Part shown: one piece after another, positions 1-8,989 of the stretch
How positions within the stretch are numbered: the stretch's first letter is position 1
Layout of the letters: each line of letters opens with the position of its first letter
From: PALSA-610 sp038239145
Lineage (GTDB): Bacteria; Actinomycetota; Acidimicrobiia; IMCC26256; PALSA-610
Assembly: GCA_038239145.1 (NCBI GenBank)
Contig: JBBSFB010000005.1
Span: 1-64,000 of the forward strand
Direction: 5' to 3'
DNA length: 64,000 nt
Translations under genes and position numbers: made by a program
The notes under the pieces: model-generated
What the model was told of the DNA's origin: nothing
Database searches by the model: none
Seen by the model: the letters and a program-made list of their open reading frames with translations, nothing else

Positions 1-124
1 CCGTGACGTCACGCAACGCGACCGTGTCCGGGTCCAACCGATCGACCAACGACGCGAGCGCATGCTCGACGATACGAACCGCCGACACCCCACCCGAAGC
101 TCGCCCGTCGATCGCTACTGCCAC
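1..124 (-). CDS. Partial hypothetical protein, N-terminus only
   Basis: A leftward reading frame opens with GTG at 124 and stays open for 41 codons to the window edge; the other leftward starts tried (ATG at 135, GTG at 128) stop early. The visible start reads MAVAIDGRASGG, then VRIVEHALASLVDPDPD. It is divergent from the DUF4037 gene at 181, which fits a normal gene boundary. No family can be assigned from 41 residues, and no strong ribosome binding site is visible. The call rests on openness, composition and position only. Confidence 0.4.
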   Translation of the reverse strand, partial: MAVAIDGRASGGVSAVRIVEHALASLVDRLDPDTVALRDVT

Positions 125-146
125 CCACCGATCATGACAGGAGGGT

Positions 147-170
147 ATGACAACAACGCCGAGGGACTAG
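147..170 (+). other. Possible 7-codon leader ORF
   Basis: ATG at 147 follows a strong AGGAGG-like sequence (139-144) and is closed by TAG at 168-170, encoding MTTTPRD. It ends 10 bases before the GTG of the DUF4037 gene. A good Shine-Dalgarno in front of so short a frame, with a poorer one in front of the main gene, could mean translational coupling. It may equally be chance. Confidence 0.2.
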
Positions 171-180
171 GAATACATCC

Positions 181-1218
181 GTGGCTCAGGAGTTCGTACC
201 CGCGCTCGAACTGAGCGAAGGTTTCTACCGCGATGTCGTCGAGCCCGTCGTGCACGCGTGGCCGCACGCGGCCGCGCTTCTCGGAACCGGTTCCGAGCTT
301 CTCGGTTTCGATACCCAGCGCTCGACCGATCACGGTTGGGGTCCGCGGCTCCAGGTCTTCGTCGCCCCGCAACATGTCGACGACGCCCGCGGCGCGATCG
401 ACGGCAACCTCCCCACCGAGTACCGCGGCCGGAGAGTCGCGTTCGGTTGGGATGACGTACCGACCACGCATCACGTCGAGGTCGCGACCCTCGACGGGTG
501 GCTCCACGCACAACTCGGCTGCAACCCACTCCAGGCGATGACGCCGCTCGACTGGGTGCTGATCCCTCAGCAACGGCTGCTCGGCGTCGTGCGGGGCGCC
601 GTGTACCACGACGAAATCGGGACGCTCACCGCCACTCGCCAACGGCTGGCGTACTTCCCGGCCGACGTTCGCATGTGGATGCTCGCGTGTCAGTGGCGCC
701 GCATCGACCAGGACGAGCCCTTCGTCGGTCGCACCGCGGAGGTCGGCGACGAGACGGGCTCTCGCCTCAGCGCGAGCCGTATCGTGCGCGACCTCATGCG
801 CCTGCATTTCGTGCTCGCCGGTCGGTACTGGCCCTACGCCAAGTGGTTCGGTTCCGCGTACCGCCAACTCCCGGCGAGCGTCGAGATGCTCCCCGGGCTC
901 GACGCTGCACTGAACGCATCCGACTACCCAGCTCGCGAAATTGCGCTCGTCGACGCGTACGAAGCGACCGCGCGACTCCACAACGCCTCGAGTCTCACCG
1001 AAACCCTCGACCCGACCGTCGCCTTCTTCTACGAGCGCCCATTCCGTGTACTGCGCTCCGATCGCTTCGTGCGCGCGTGCCTCGCACGCGTCGACGACGA
1101 ATGGCTCCGCACTCGCCCACTCATCGGTTCGATCGACCAATTCGTCGACGCGACCGACCTGCTCGAGGACACGACGAAAGCGCACGTACTGCGCGCCCTC
1201 TACGTCGACGGGCCCTAG
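181..1218 (+). CDS. DUF4037 family protein
   Basis: This 345-residue soluble protein carries the family signature STDHGWGPRLQVF at residues 48-60. DUF4037 proteins are related to nucleotidyltransferases, and the D-H-x-W-G-P segment is the most conserved part. The substrate is unknown. The GTG start at 181 is the first codon that keeps the whole conserved N-terminus; GAGGGA about 20 bases upstream is a weak binding site. The gene ends 9 bases before the convergent phosphoesterase gene, so it is probably transcribed alone. No membrane segment or signal peptide is apparent. Family assignment is good; function is unknown. Confidence 0.8.
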   Translation: MAQEFVPALELSEGFYRDVVEPVVHAWPHAAALLGTGSELLGFDTQRSTDHGWGPRLQVFVAPQHVDDARGAIDGNLPTEYRGRRVAFGWDDVPTTHHVEVATLDGWLHAQLGCNPLQAMTPLDWVLIPQQRLLGVVRGAVYHDEIGTLTATRQRLAYFPADVRMWMLACQWRRIDQDEPFVGRTAEVGDETGSRLSASRIVRDLMRLHFVLAGRYWPYAKWFGSAYRQLPASVEMLPGLDAALNASDYPAREIALVDAYEATARLHNASSLTETLDPTVAFFYERPFRVLRSDRFVRACLARVDDEWLRTRPLIGSIDQFVDATDLLEDTTKAHVLRALYVDGP

Positions 1219-1227
1219 CTCGACGCC

Positions 1228-2376
1228 CTACTTCGAAGCGTCGTAGACGTCCTTGGCGAAGCACGCGATCCCGGGCGCGCCGGCGAACCCGAGATGGCTG
1301 AGCCCGAAGATGTCTTCCATGCTGCACAGCAACGAATAATGGTTATACGGCGTTGCGTCGGTCGTTCCCGGCTTGACCAGTTTCGACAGCACGACGGTGC
1401 CGATCCGGCCACCGCCGGGCCCGTTGAGGCCGGGCTTCGCCGCGTTCGGAGATGCGGGTGTGTGACAGCACGCGTTCGTATCGGCGATCGTCGCCTCGTC
1501 GAACGTGACGATGAGCATGCCGTCCGCCTTGTAGGCCGGCGACGCCAGGATCGCAGGCACCTCGGTCGAGAGCCAGCGATCGGCGGAGACGAGACCGCCG
1601 GGCTCGCCGTCGACGCAGGGAGAATCGTGACCGTCGTGGCACACGTTCGGCGTGATGAACGCGAGATTCGGCGTGGTGGCCACCGATTTGAGATCGGTCG
1701 CGAGATGGCTGAAGTCGACGTCGTTCTGCGCGCAGGCAGAGGAGTCGACGATCGAGTGGAAGTAGACGAACGGGTTGTGTCGCGTCGCGTACATGTCGCC
1801 CGGCTTCGGGGAGATCGTGACATCGTTCCCGCCGAGCGCAGGATGACGACACGGGGTGCCCATGTCCTCCATGTAGCCGCGCCATGTCTTCCCGGCCGCG
1901 GTGAGTTGGTCGCCGATCGTCTGCACTGACTTCGGGTACTGGCATCCCTCGCCCAACGCCTGCCCGTACGCGCCGGTCCTCGTTCCTGTCGACGTGAAGT
2001 CGACGTAGTTGACGCAGTCGCTCTGGGTCCGCGGGTTGGGCGACTGACCACTGATCTCGGCGATGTAGTCGTCGAGGCTCGCGTGGCCGATCCCGAAGTA
2101 CTGCGTCAGCAGCTTGCCCTGCGCGAGCAAGGTGGTGTTGAGGTACTTCGCCGGTGAAGTGGCCCCCCACGTGGTGGTGAAGTTCTCATTCTCGAGGTTG
2201 ATGACGAACACGTGGCCGATCGAAGTCGGCCCGCTCGCGACGGTGGTCGTGGTCGTGGCGGCCGCCGTAGACGACGCGGCCGCCGTTGTGGTGGTCGTCG
2301 CCCCGGAGTCCTTCGAGGACGACGAGCACGCGCCGAGCACGAGCACGCAGCTCACGATCGCGATGAAGGTTCTCAT
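1228..2376 (-). CDS. Exported phosphoesterase lipoprotein (acid phosphatase-like)
   Basis: The start ATG at 2376 gives MRTFIAIVSCVLVLGAC, a signal peptide ending in a lipobox cysteine at residue 17, then a Thr/Ala-rich linker of about 40 residues. The longer upstream extension has no signal peptide and is not used. The body has the phosphoesterase family (PF04185) pattern: FVINLENENF early, AEISGQSPNP, NLAFITPNVCHDGHDSPC and LIVTFDE near the C-terminus. Family members hydrolyse phosphate esters outside the cell, including acid phosphatases and phosphatidylinositol-3-phosphatases of the SapM type. The substrate here is not known. It is divergent from the aldo/keto reductase at 2465. Confidence 0.82.
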   Translation of the reverse strand: MRTFIAIVSCVLVLGACSSSSKDSGATTTTTAAASSTAAATTTTTVASGPTSIGHVFVINLENENFTTTWGATSPAKYLNTTLLAQGKLLTQYFGIGHASLDDYIAEISGQSPNPRTQSDCVNYVDFTSTGTRTGAYGQALGEGCQYPKSVQTIGDQLTAAGKTWRGYMEDMGTPCRHPALGGNDVTISPKPGDMYATRHNPFVYFHSIVDSSACAQNDVDFSHLATDLKSVATTPNLAFITPNVCHDGHDSPCVDGEPGGLVSADRWLSTEVPAILASPAYKADGMLIVTFDEATIADTNACCHTPASPNAAKPGLNGPGGGRIGTVVLSKLVKPGTTDATPYNHYSLLCSMEDIFGLSHLGFAGAPGIACFAKDVYDASK

Positions 2377-2464
2377 CGGCGGAGCTTGACGCCCCGGGCC
2401 GAGAAGGCGCAAAGCCGGGTAGCGTCGGCACCGAACGTTCACTCCCGAGCCCGGAGGAAGCACA

Positions 2465-3433
2465 ATGGAGTATCGCCGTCTCGGACGCACTGCGCTACGA
2501 GTGAGCCCGCTGTGCCTCGGCACGATGAATTTCGGTCCGCTCACGACCGAGTCCGATGCGCACGCGATCATGGATCGCGCCCTCGAGTTGGGCATCAATT
2601 TCTTCGACACCGCCAATCGCTACGGCGGCCCCACGGGTCCGGGTACGACCGAGACGATCCTCGGCACCTGGTTTGCGCAGGGCGGCCAACGCCGGGAGAA
2701 GGTCGTGCTCGCGACCAAGCTGTTCGGGTCGATGACGGAATGGCCGAACGACGGAGGCCTTTCCGCTCGGCACATCCGCGCGGCGTGTGACGAGAGCCTG
2801 CGGCGCATGCAGACCGATCACATCGACCTGTACCAGATGCATCACATCGACCGCAGTGCGCCGTGGGACGAGGTGTGGCAGGCGATGGAGACGCTCGTCT
2901 TGCAGGGCAAGATCCTCTATGTCGGCAGCAGCAACTTCGCCGGTTGGCACATCGCGCAGGCGAACGAGGCGGCCAAGGCCCGCCATTTCGTCGGGCTCGT
3001 GAGCGAACAGAGCCTGTACAACCTCGCGTCGCGCACCATCGAGCTCGAAGTGCTCCCGGCCGCGCGTTTCTACGGCCTCGGTGTGATCCCGTGGAGCCCA
3101 CTCGCCGGCGGCATGCTCGGCGGCAACCTCGACTCGGGCGACACCGCTCGGCGCAAGAGCGTGCAACCGCGCTACGAACGCATGCGTCCCGCGCTCGAGC
3201 GGTGGGAGAAGTTGTGCGCCGAGCTCGGCGAGCAGCCCGCGGCCGTTGCCCTCGCGTGGTTGCTGCACCAAAAGGGTGTGACCGCGCCGATCATCGGCCC
3301 GCGCACGATGGAGCAACTCGAAGGCGCGTCGCTGCGCGCGCTCGAGATCACGCTCGACGACGCGACGCTCAAGACGCTCGACGAGATCTTCCCCGGCCCG
3401 GGCGGTACCGTGCCCGAGGCCTACGCCTGGTAA
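2465..3433 (+). CDS. Aldo/keto reductase
   Basis: This 322-residue NADPH-dependent (beta/alpha)8 oxidoreductase begins MEYRRLGRTALRVSPL, typical of the family. The catalytic tetrad is visible: Asp in FFDTANRYGG, Tyr in the same stretch, Lys in VLATKLFG and His in YQMHHID. C-terminal GPRTMEQLEGA is the usual coenzyme-binding region. GGAGGA at about 2454-2459 sets the ATG. The nitroreductase follows after 12 bases, so the two are probably co-transcribed and form a small redox operon. The natural substrate cannot be read from the sequence. Confidence 0.9.
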   Translation: MEYRRLGRTALRVSPLCLGTMNFGPLTTESDAHAIMDRALELGINFFDTANRYGGPTGPGTTETILGTWFAQGGQRREKVVLATKLFGSMTEWPNDGGLSARHIRAACDESLRRMQTDHIDLYQMHHIDRSAPWDEVWQAMETLVLQGKILYVGSSNFAGWHIAQANEAAKARHFVGLVSEQSLYNLASRTIELEVLPAARFYGLGVIPWSPLAGGMLGGNLDSGDTARRKSVQPRYERMRPALERWEKLCAELGEQPAAVALAWLLHQKGVTAPIIGPRTMEQLEGASLRALEITLDDATLKTLDEIFPGPGGTVPEAYAW

Positions 3434-3445
3434 CGGGAGCACCGC

Positions 3446-4108
3446 ATGGACATCTACGAAGCGCTCTATACGACGCGCGCAATGCGCCGGGTGAAGCCCG
3501 ACCCGATCCCGATCGACGTACAGAAGCGGATCCTCGACGCGGCCGTACGCGCGCCGAGCGGTGGCAACACGCAGAACTGGCGCTTCATGCTCGTCGACGA
3601 CGCCGACGTCAAGGCGAAGCTGGGCCCGATCTACCGCGACTGCATGAGCCAGCTCTGGGCGACCATCTACAAGGAACGGCTCGAGGCCGCGAACGCCGCC
3701 CCCGAGGATCCCGAGAACGCGGAGATGTTGCGCGTACAGCGCTCGGCTCAGCATCTCGCCGATCACTTCGAGGCGTACCCGCTGCTGTTGTTCAGTTTCG
3801 TACAGTTCGACCCGAGCGGCGGATCGATCTTCCCGGCCACGTGGTCGGCGATGCTCGCGGCCCGCGCCGAAGGCGTCGGTGCGTCGCTCACGAGCGTCTT
3901 CTTCTTCCATCTCGACGAGGTGCTCGAGATCCTCGGGGTCCCCAAGGAAGACGGTTGGCTGTTCTCGTCGTGCGTGACGTTCGGTTACCCGACCGGGCGT
4001 TGGGGCGTCGCCCCGAGGCGGCCGGTCCACGAGGTCTCGTTCCGCAACAGCTGGGGCACACCTCTCGGATTCGAGATCCCCGAGCCGCTCTGGCCGGACC
4101 GCGGGTAA
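3446..4108 (+). CDS. Nitroreductase family protein
   Basis: This 220-residue flavoprotein of the nitroreductase fold opens with IYEALYTTRAMRRVKPDPI and has APSGGNTQNWRF, the FMN-phosphate-binding segment of the family, at about residue 36. Family members are homodimers that use NAD(P)H to reduce nitro groups, quinones or enones; some are dehalogenases or ring reductases. The ATG at 3446 is preceded by GGGAGC. It lies 12 bases after the aldo/keto reductase and is probably its operon partner. No signal peptide is seen. Substrate unknown. Confidence 0.87.
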   Translation: MDIYEALYTTRAMRRVKPDPIPIDVQKRILDAAVRAPSGGNTQNWRFMLVDDADVKAKLGPIYRDCMSQLWATIYKERLEAANAAPEDPENAEMLRVQRSAQHLADHFEAYPLLLFSFVQFDPSGGSIFPATWSAMLAARAEGVGASLTSVFFFHLDEVLEILGVPKEDGWLFSSCVTFGYPTGRWGVAPRRPVHEVSFRNSWGTPLGFEIPEPLWPDRG

Positions 4109-4289
4109 GGCGACGACCGAAAGCGTCCGATGAAGCCCTAGCCTGACCCGCGTTGCCGGTCGCGGGGCTCTTGCCGGATTCGAAGAGATCGTCCAGCTAG
4201 CTCACAGCCCGCTCCCATTGTTGGTGGCCAAGATCAGTGCAGGCGCGCCACCCCCGGGCGCGGAACCACGAACTCGAGGCACGCACCCG

Positions 4290-5897
4290 ATGAGCGAGTC
4301 GGACAACACCTGGAACGCAGACGAGCAGCCCGAAACTCCCGAGCCGCCCACTCCGGCGACCGGTAACCAACATCCCGACTTCGCCTGGCCGCAGAACACG
4401 TGGCCGCCGGCGCCGGCTGCGCAAGGGACCGGTTCACCCGAACCCGACGCGACGTCGCCCTACGGCACACCCGCGGTCCCGGCCGCGCCCACTCCTCCCG
4501 CGGGCGACGCGAGAACAGTGTCGTGGCCGCCGACCCAGCCGACGCCGGCGTACGAGCCGACCGGCTCCTATGCGGCCGTCCCGCCCGCGCCCGGAGCGTG
4601 GGGTTCCCCGCCCCCGCCGAACGCATGGGGCACCCCGCTGTCCGGATGGACGCCGGCGGCCCCTCCGGCCCAGCCCTCGTGGCCCCCGGCTCCCCCTGCT
4701 CCGTCGAAAGCCCGCCGCGGTCTTGCGGCCCTCGCGGCACTCGCACTCGTCCTGGCCTCGGCCGGCGTCGGCGCCGGCGTCGCCATCGCGGTGCACAACA
4801 ACGACAAGACCCAGACGTTCAGCGCCACTCCGAACAACGGATTCGCCAACAACGGCACCGCGCCCAACCCGTTCGGCAACGCCAACAACGGCACCACGCC
4901 GGACCCGCTCGGCAACGGCAACGGCACGGTGCCGGCCGGCTCCGGCAGTCTCGACCAGCGCGCGATCGCAGCCAAGGTCGACCCCGCGCTCGTCGATATC
5001 AACACCACGCTCGCCCAGGGTCGCGCGGCCGGCACCGGCATGATCATCTCGTCGACCGGCGAGATCCTCACGAACAACCATGTCATCGCCGACGCCACCA
5101 GCATCAAGGTGACCATCGGCGGAACGGGCCCGACCTACGACGCCAAGGTCGTCGGCTATGACGTAACCGAGGACGTCGCCCTCGTCCAGATCACCGACAA
5201 GGTCTCGAACCTCCCGACGATCACGATCGGCGACCCCTCGAAGGTGAAGATCGGCGATCCTGTCGTCGCCATCGGCAACGCGCTCGGTAAGGGCGGCACG
5301 CCGAGCGTCTCCCAGGGTCAGGTCACCCGCCTCGACCAGCAGGTGACGGCCGGGGACGAGGGCGGGAACCAGGAAACACTCGAGGGCATGATCCAGATCA
5401 ACGCTCCGATCCAGCCCGGCGACTCCGGGGGCGCGCTCGTCAACAGCAGCGGCGCCATCATCGGCATGAACACCGCCGCGGCCGGCGGCGGCAACTTCAA
5501 CTCGCAGAGCGGATCGAACGTCGGCTTCGCGATCCCGGTCGACCACGCGATGACGATCATCAACCAGATCCGCAGTGGTCAGGAGACCGACAAGGTCCAC
5601 ATCGGCGACCGGGCATTGCTCGGGGTGCAGGTCCAGGACATCAACGGGCAGACCACGCCCGTGGCCGCAGGCGCGCTGGTGGTCGGGGTGCAGGACAAGA
5701 CCGGCGCTGCCGATGCCGGAATCAAGACGAACGACGTGGTCGTCTCGGTCGACGGCAAGCCCGTCACCAACTCCGCCTCGCTGCGCACCCTCCTCGTCAA
5801 ACTCCACCCCGGCGATTCGGTCAAGGTCGGTTGGGTCGACACGAACGGCACCCAGCACTCGGCGGGGGTAAAGCTGGTCCCCGGTCCGCCCCTCTGA
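4290..5897 (+). CDS. HtrA/DegP-like membrane-anchored serine protease with PDZ domain
   Basis: From ATG 4290 the 535-residue protein has a Pro/Ala-rich cytoplasmic tail of about 140 residues, one membrane segment (about 145-168), an Asn/Gly-rich linker, a trypsin-like domain and a PDZ domain (about 440-530). The catalytic triad is visible: His264 in TNNHVI, Asp295 in TEDVALV and Ser379 in GDSGGA. This layout matches mycobacterial PepD/HtrA proteins, which degrade or refold damaged extracytoplasmic proteins. A TTG at 4218 would add 24 residues without family support; CGAGG upstream of 4290 is weak. The gene stands alone between short intergenic spaces. The imperfect CCGG stem after the stop could end transcription. 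Confidence 0.9.
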   Translation: MSESDNTWNADEQPETPEPPTPATGNQHPDFAWPQNTWPPAPAAQGTGSPEPDATSPYGTPAVPAAPTPPAGDARTVSWPPTQPTPAYEPTGSYAAVPPAPGAWGSPPPPNAWGTPLSGWTPAAPPAQPSWPPAPPAPSKARRGLAALAALALVLASAGVGAGVAIAVHNNDKTQTFSATPNNGFANNGTAPNPFGNANNGTTPDPLGNGNGTVPAGSGSLDQRAIAAKVDPALVDINTTLAQGRAAGTGMIISSTGEILTNNHVIADATSIKVTIGGTGPTYDAKVVGYDVTEDVALVQITDKVSNLPTITIGDPSKVKIGDPVVAIGNALGKGGTPSVSQGQVTRLDQQVTAGDEGGNQETLEGMIQINAPIQPGDSGGALVNSSGAIIGMNTAAAGGGNFNSQSGSNVGFAIPVDHAMTIINQIRSGQETDKVHIGDRALLGVQVQDINGQTTPVAAGALVVGVQDKTGAADAGIKTNDVVVSVDGKPVTNSASLRTLLVKLHPGDSVKVGWVDTNGTQHSAGVKLVPGPPL

Positions 5898-5999
5898 TCG
5901 ATCCTCGCCGACACCGGCCCGTTCCGGCATGCCCCCGGACCGGCCCAACTCGGACACGCCAACCCGGTCAGAATGTGAAGTTCGAGTTGCGCGAAGGGA

Positions 6000-6015
6000 A
6001 CGGGACCAGTCCCGT
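6000..6015. promoter_or_regulatory. Perfect inverted repeat upstream of ECF operon
   Basis: ACGGGAC-CA-GTCCCGT is a 7-bp perfect inverted repeat with a 2-base centre, ending 16 bases before the ATG of the ECF ATPase gene. The tight centre favours a protein operator over an RNA hairpin. No riboswitch consensus was recognised in the 134-base leader. Confidence 0.35.
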
Positions 6016-6031
6016 ACGCGAACCTGTGGGT

Positions 6032-8116
6032 ATGCAGCGGCGCCGAACGACGCGCGTGGCCCACGGACCGCTCGGTCCGGCGGAGCTCGCGGAAGCAGTC
6101 GTTCTCGCCGACGTGTCGCTCGCGTTGACCGTCGTCGGCCAGGTCGTGCCGTTCGGCGGTGCGTTGCTCGCGGCCGCCATCGTCCCCCTCGCCGTCGTCG
6201 CGGCGCGTCACCGCCTGCGGGCGGTCGTGACCGGCGCCATCGCCGCGTCGGTGGTGGGGTTCCTCGTGATCGGCAGTGCCGCGTTCACGTCGATGGGTGC
6301 GTGCGCGGCCCTCGGCGCGTTGGTCGGCGCGGCCGATCGGCGCGGTTGGAGCCGGACCCGCACCATGCTCACCGGGATCGCGGTGTTGTGGCCGCTCGCG
6401 TCGCTGCTCAGCGTGGGCGCGCTGGCGGTGTTCTCCAACCTCCGCCGGCTGACCCTCGATCAGGTGCGCAACGGATGGCGAGGTCTCTTCCATCTGTTCC
6501 GCAACCTCGGCCTCGCCCGCCTGGCCGAACCCGGTGACCGATTCGTGGCGTGGGTCGTGCGCGACTGGTGGTTGAGTATCCCGCTCACGCTCCTGGTCCT
6601 GCTCGTGTTCGGCATCTGGCTCGCCCAGGGTCTGGCGACACCTGCGCTCCGGCGCGTACGCAGCGCGTTCGGCGACCCGGTGATCGAGGCCGACGACGTC
6701 GAGGCCGACGCTTGTTCCGGCCGGGCGCCGGCGCCGCTTCCCGTGGCACTGCGCGACGTCCGCTTCCGCTACCCCAACGCGTCCGCGGACGCGCTCGTCG
6801 ACGTCACGCTCGATGTACCAGCAGCCCAGCTCGTCGCCATCGTCGGTTCGAACGGCTCGGGGAAGTCGACACTCACGCGGCTGCTGGCAGGCCGCCGGGC
6901 GCCGAGTGACGGCGAGATCGAACGGCCGGGCGCGGTCGGACTCGGCCGCGCGGGCGGGACGGCAATCGTGGCCCAACGCCCCGAAGCGCAGGTCCTGGGG
7001 GTCCGCGTCCGCGACGACGTCGTCTGGGGACTGCCGGAGCCGGGACAGGTCGACGTGGCCGCGTTCCTCGAGCGGGTCGGCCTCGAGGACCTGATCGATC
7101 GCGAGACGTCGACGCTCTCGGGCGGGGAGCTACAGCGTCTCGCGATTGCGGCGGCGCTGGCGCGGCGCCCCCAATTCCTCATCTCCGACGAGTCCACGGC
7201 CATGGTCGACGAGACCGGGCGGGCACTGCTCGTCGCACTCTTCCGCGACCTCGCGCACGACAACGGTCTCGGAGTCGTCCACGTCACGCACCGCGCCGCG
7301 GAAGCAGCAGTCGCGGATCGGTCGATCACGCTCGACCACGGCCGGGTCGTCGCCGCACCCGCGCGCCTGCGCACGGACGATGCGGTCAAGGCAGTCGCGC
7401 AGCACACCTCCCCGCACCTGGGCTCGGCGCAGATCGGCGCGCCGATCATCACGCTCGACGGCGTCGGGCACGTCTACTCCCGCAACACCCCGTGGGCGAA
7501 CCGGGCGCTCACCGATGTCGACCTGACGATTCACGCCGGCGAAGCGATCGTCGTGGTCGGCCACAACGGTTCGGGGAAGTCGACGCTCGCGTGGATCCTC
7601 GCCGGGCTCCTCGCGCCGAGCGAGGGCACCGCGCGCTTGGAGCACGAGCCGATCACGGCGCACGTCGGACGCATCGGGTTGTCGTTCCAGCACTCACGAC
7701 TGCAGCTCCTACGCCCGACCGTGCTCGACGAAGTCGCGGCGGCGGGAGGTGTCGACGACACGGATGCGCGCTTGGCCCTGACCGCGGTCGGGCTCGACCC
7801 GTACGAGTTCGGGAGCCGGCGGGTCGACGAGCTGAGCGGCGGCCAGATGCGCCGCGTTGTCCTGGCCGGCGTGCTCGCGTCGCAGCCGGTCGCGATCGTG
7901 CTCGACGAGCCGTTCGCCGGGCTCGACGCCGACGGGCGGGCCGAGCTCGATGCCCTGCTCACCGGACTGCGTCGGCGCAACGACATCGCGCTCGTGATCG
8001 TGTCGCACGATCGCGACCTTCCCGAGGGTCTCGTCGATCGCATCGTCGAGCTCGAAGCCGGACGCATCGCCCGCGACGAGCCCGTCGACAATGTGCTGCC
8101 CGAGGCCAAACCGTGA
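6032..8116 (+). CDS. ECF importer: membrane substrate domain fused to two ATPase domains
   Basis: From ATG 6032 this is a 694-residue protein. Residues about 1-215 contain several hydrophobic helices resembling DUF2232-type substrate-capture domains. Two ABC ATPase domains follow: Walker A GSNGSGKST near 270 and GHNGSGKST near 509, with signatures LSGGELQR near 360 and LSGGQMRR near 600. An energy-coupling-factor importer normally has separate S, A and A' proteins; here all three are in one chain. The T subunit follows with a GTGA overlap, so the pair could be a complete transporter. The ligand is unknown; vitamins and metals are usual. A longer frame starting at 5831 would run back into the protease gene and lacks sense. 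Confidence 0.85.
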   Translation: MQRRRTTRVAHGPLGPAELAEAVVLADVSLALTVVGQVVPFGGALLAAAIVPLAVVAARHRLRAVVTGAIAASVVGFLVIGSAAFTSMGACAALGALVGAADRRGWSRTRTMLTGIAVLWPLASLLSVGALAVFSNLRRLTLDQVRNGWRGLFHLFRNLGLARLAEPGDRFVAWVVRDWWLSIPLTLLVLLVFGIWLAQGLATPALRRVRSAFGDPVIEADDVEADACSGRAPAPLPVALRDVRFRYPNASADALVDVTLDVPAAQLVAIVGSNGSGKSTLTRLLAGRRAPSDGEIERPGAVGLGRAGGTAIVAQRPEAQVLGVRVRDDVVWGLPEPGQVDVAAFLERVGLEDLIDRETSTLSGGELQRLAIAAALARRPQFLISDESTAMVDETGRALLVALFRDLAHDNGLGVVHVTHRAAEAAVADRSITLDHGRVVAAPARLRTDDAVKAVAQHTSPHLGSAQIGAPIITLDGVGHVYSRNTPWANRALTDVDLTIHAGEAIVVVGHNGSGKSTLAWILAGLLAPSEGTARLEHEPITAHVGRIGLSFQHSRLQLLRPTVLDEVAAAGGVDDTDARLALTAVGLDPYEFGSRRVDELSGGQMRRVVLAGVLASQPVAIVLDEPFAGLDADGRAELDALLTGLRRRNDIALVIVSHDRDLPEGLVDRIVELEAGRIARDEPVDNVLPEAKP

Positions 8117-8979
8117 ACCGCCCGAGCGCGATCGCCGATCTCGGTGGCCGGTCGCGACCGCGCCCGGCCAAGACCCGCCGCGACACCGAGCTCACGTTCC
8201 TCCGCCTCGTGCCGGGCAACTCCCTCATCCACCGTCTCTGGGCGGGAACGAAGCTGATCATCGCGGCCGAGCTCGCATTGATGGTGTCGATCTCGCCGAC
8301 TTGGATCATGCTCGCGGTCGCGGGCGGCGTCGTCGTGCTCGAGCTCGTCGTCGCCCGCATCCCGCTCGGCGCGTTCCCCCGGTTGCCGAACTGGTTCTTC
8401 GGCGCGCTCCTCATCAGCGCGCTCCTCAATCTCTGGTCATCGACGACGCCGCTCGTCAACGTGGGCGGTGTGTCGTTGAGCATCGGCGCGCTCGGCGAAT
8501 GGGCACGCTTCACCGTGCTCGCAATCGTGCTGGTCACCTCGGGCGCGCTGATCGGATGGACCACACCGCTCGGCGAGGTCGCGCCGGCGCTGGCCCGTGT
8601 GGGACGACCGTTGCGCCGGTTGCGGCTGCCGATCGACGAATGGGTCATCGCGATCGCGCTCGCGATCCGCTGCCTGCCGCTCCTCATCGACGAGATCCGC
8701 ATCCTGGGCGCGGCTCGCCGGCTGCGCGCCCAGGACGAGACGACCGTCGAGAGCCCGCGCGTCATGATTCGCCAGGTCCTGATCGAGACGCACGACTTGA
8801 TGTCGACGGCGATCGTCGCGTCGATCCGCCGGTCGCGCGATCTCGCCGACGCGATCGTTGCCCGGGGTGGGCTCGGCACCGGCGGAAACCTTCCCGGGGC
8901 CCGCTTCCGCGCAGTCGACGGTCTCGTCCTGCTCGCGAGCACGGCCCTGTGCGTGGTGACGCTCGTGCTTCATCTCTAG
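8113..8979 (+). CDS. ECF transporter T component (EcfT/CbiQ-like)
   Basis: GTG at 8113 overlaps the stop of the ATPase gene (GTGA), a coupled start. The 288-residue protein has an N-terminal cytoplasmic stretch, membrane segments around LIIAAELALMVSISP, FFGALLISALLN and LAIVLVTSGALIG, then a long cytoplasmic region. RRLRAQ and DAIVARGG are the two Arg-containing coupling motifs that contact the ATPases in EcfT proteins. A final hydrophobic helix closes the chain. Its role is to transmit ATP hydrolysis to the substrate domain. The preceding gene supplies the other components. Confidence 0.85.
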   Translation: MNRPSAIADLGGRSRPRPAKTRRDTELTFLRLVPGNSLIHRLWAGTKLIIAAELALMVSISPTWIMLAVAGGVVVLELVVARIPLGAFPRLPNWFFGALLISALLNLWSSTTPLVNVGGVSLSIGALGEWARFTVLAIVLVTSGALIGWTTPLGEVAPALARVGRPLRRLRLPIDEWVIAIALAIRCLPLLIDEIRILGAARRLRAQDETTVESPRVMIRQVLIETHDLMSTAIVASIRRSRDLADAIVARGGLGTGGNLPGARFRAVDGLVLLASTALCVVTLVLHL

Positions 8980-8989
8980 GCTCTGGGGC

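Noticed and set aside
2495..4030. 511-codon leftward open frame opposite the aldo/keto reductase and nitroreductase genes
   Set aside because: It mirrors two well-defined genes on the other strand, is Arg/Glu/Val-rich and has no domain; typical antisense openness of GC-rich DNA.
4434..5957. 507-codon leftward frame opposite the HtrA-like protease
   Set aside because: Composition (Asp/Arg/Val/Gly-rich) mirrors the sense gene and no motif is present.
5898..6031. Possible riboswitch (thiamine or cobalamin type) before the ECF importer
   Set aside because: No CTGAGA-type or cobalamin-box consensus was found in the 134-base leader; only a short palindrome is present.
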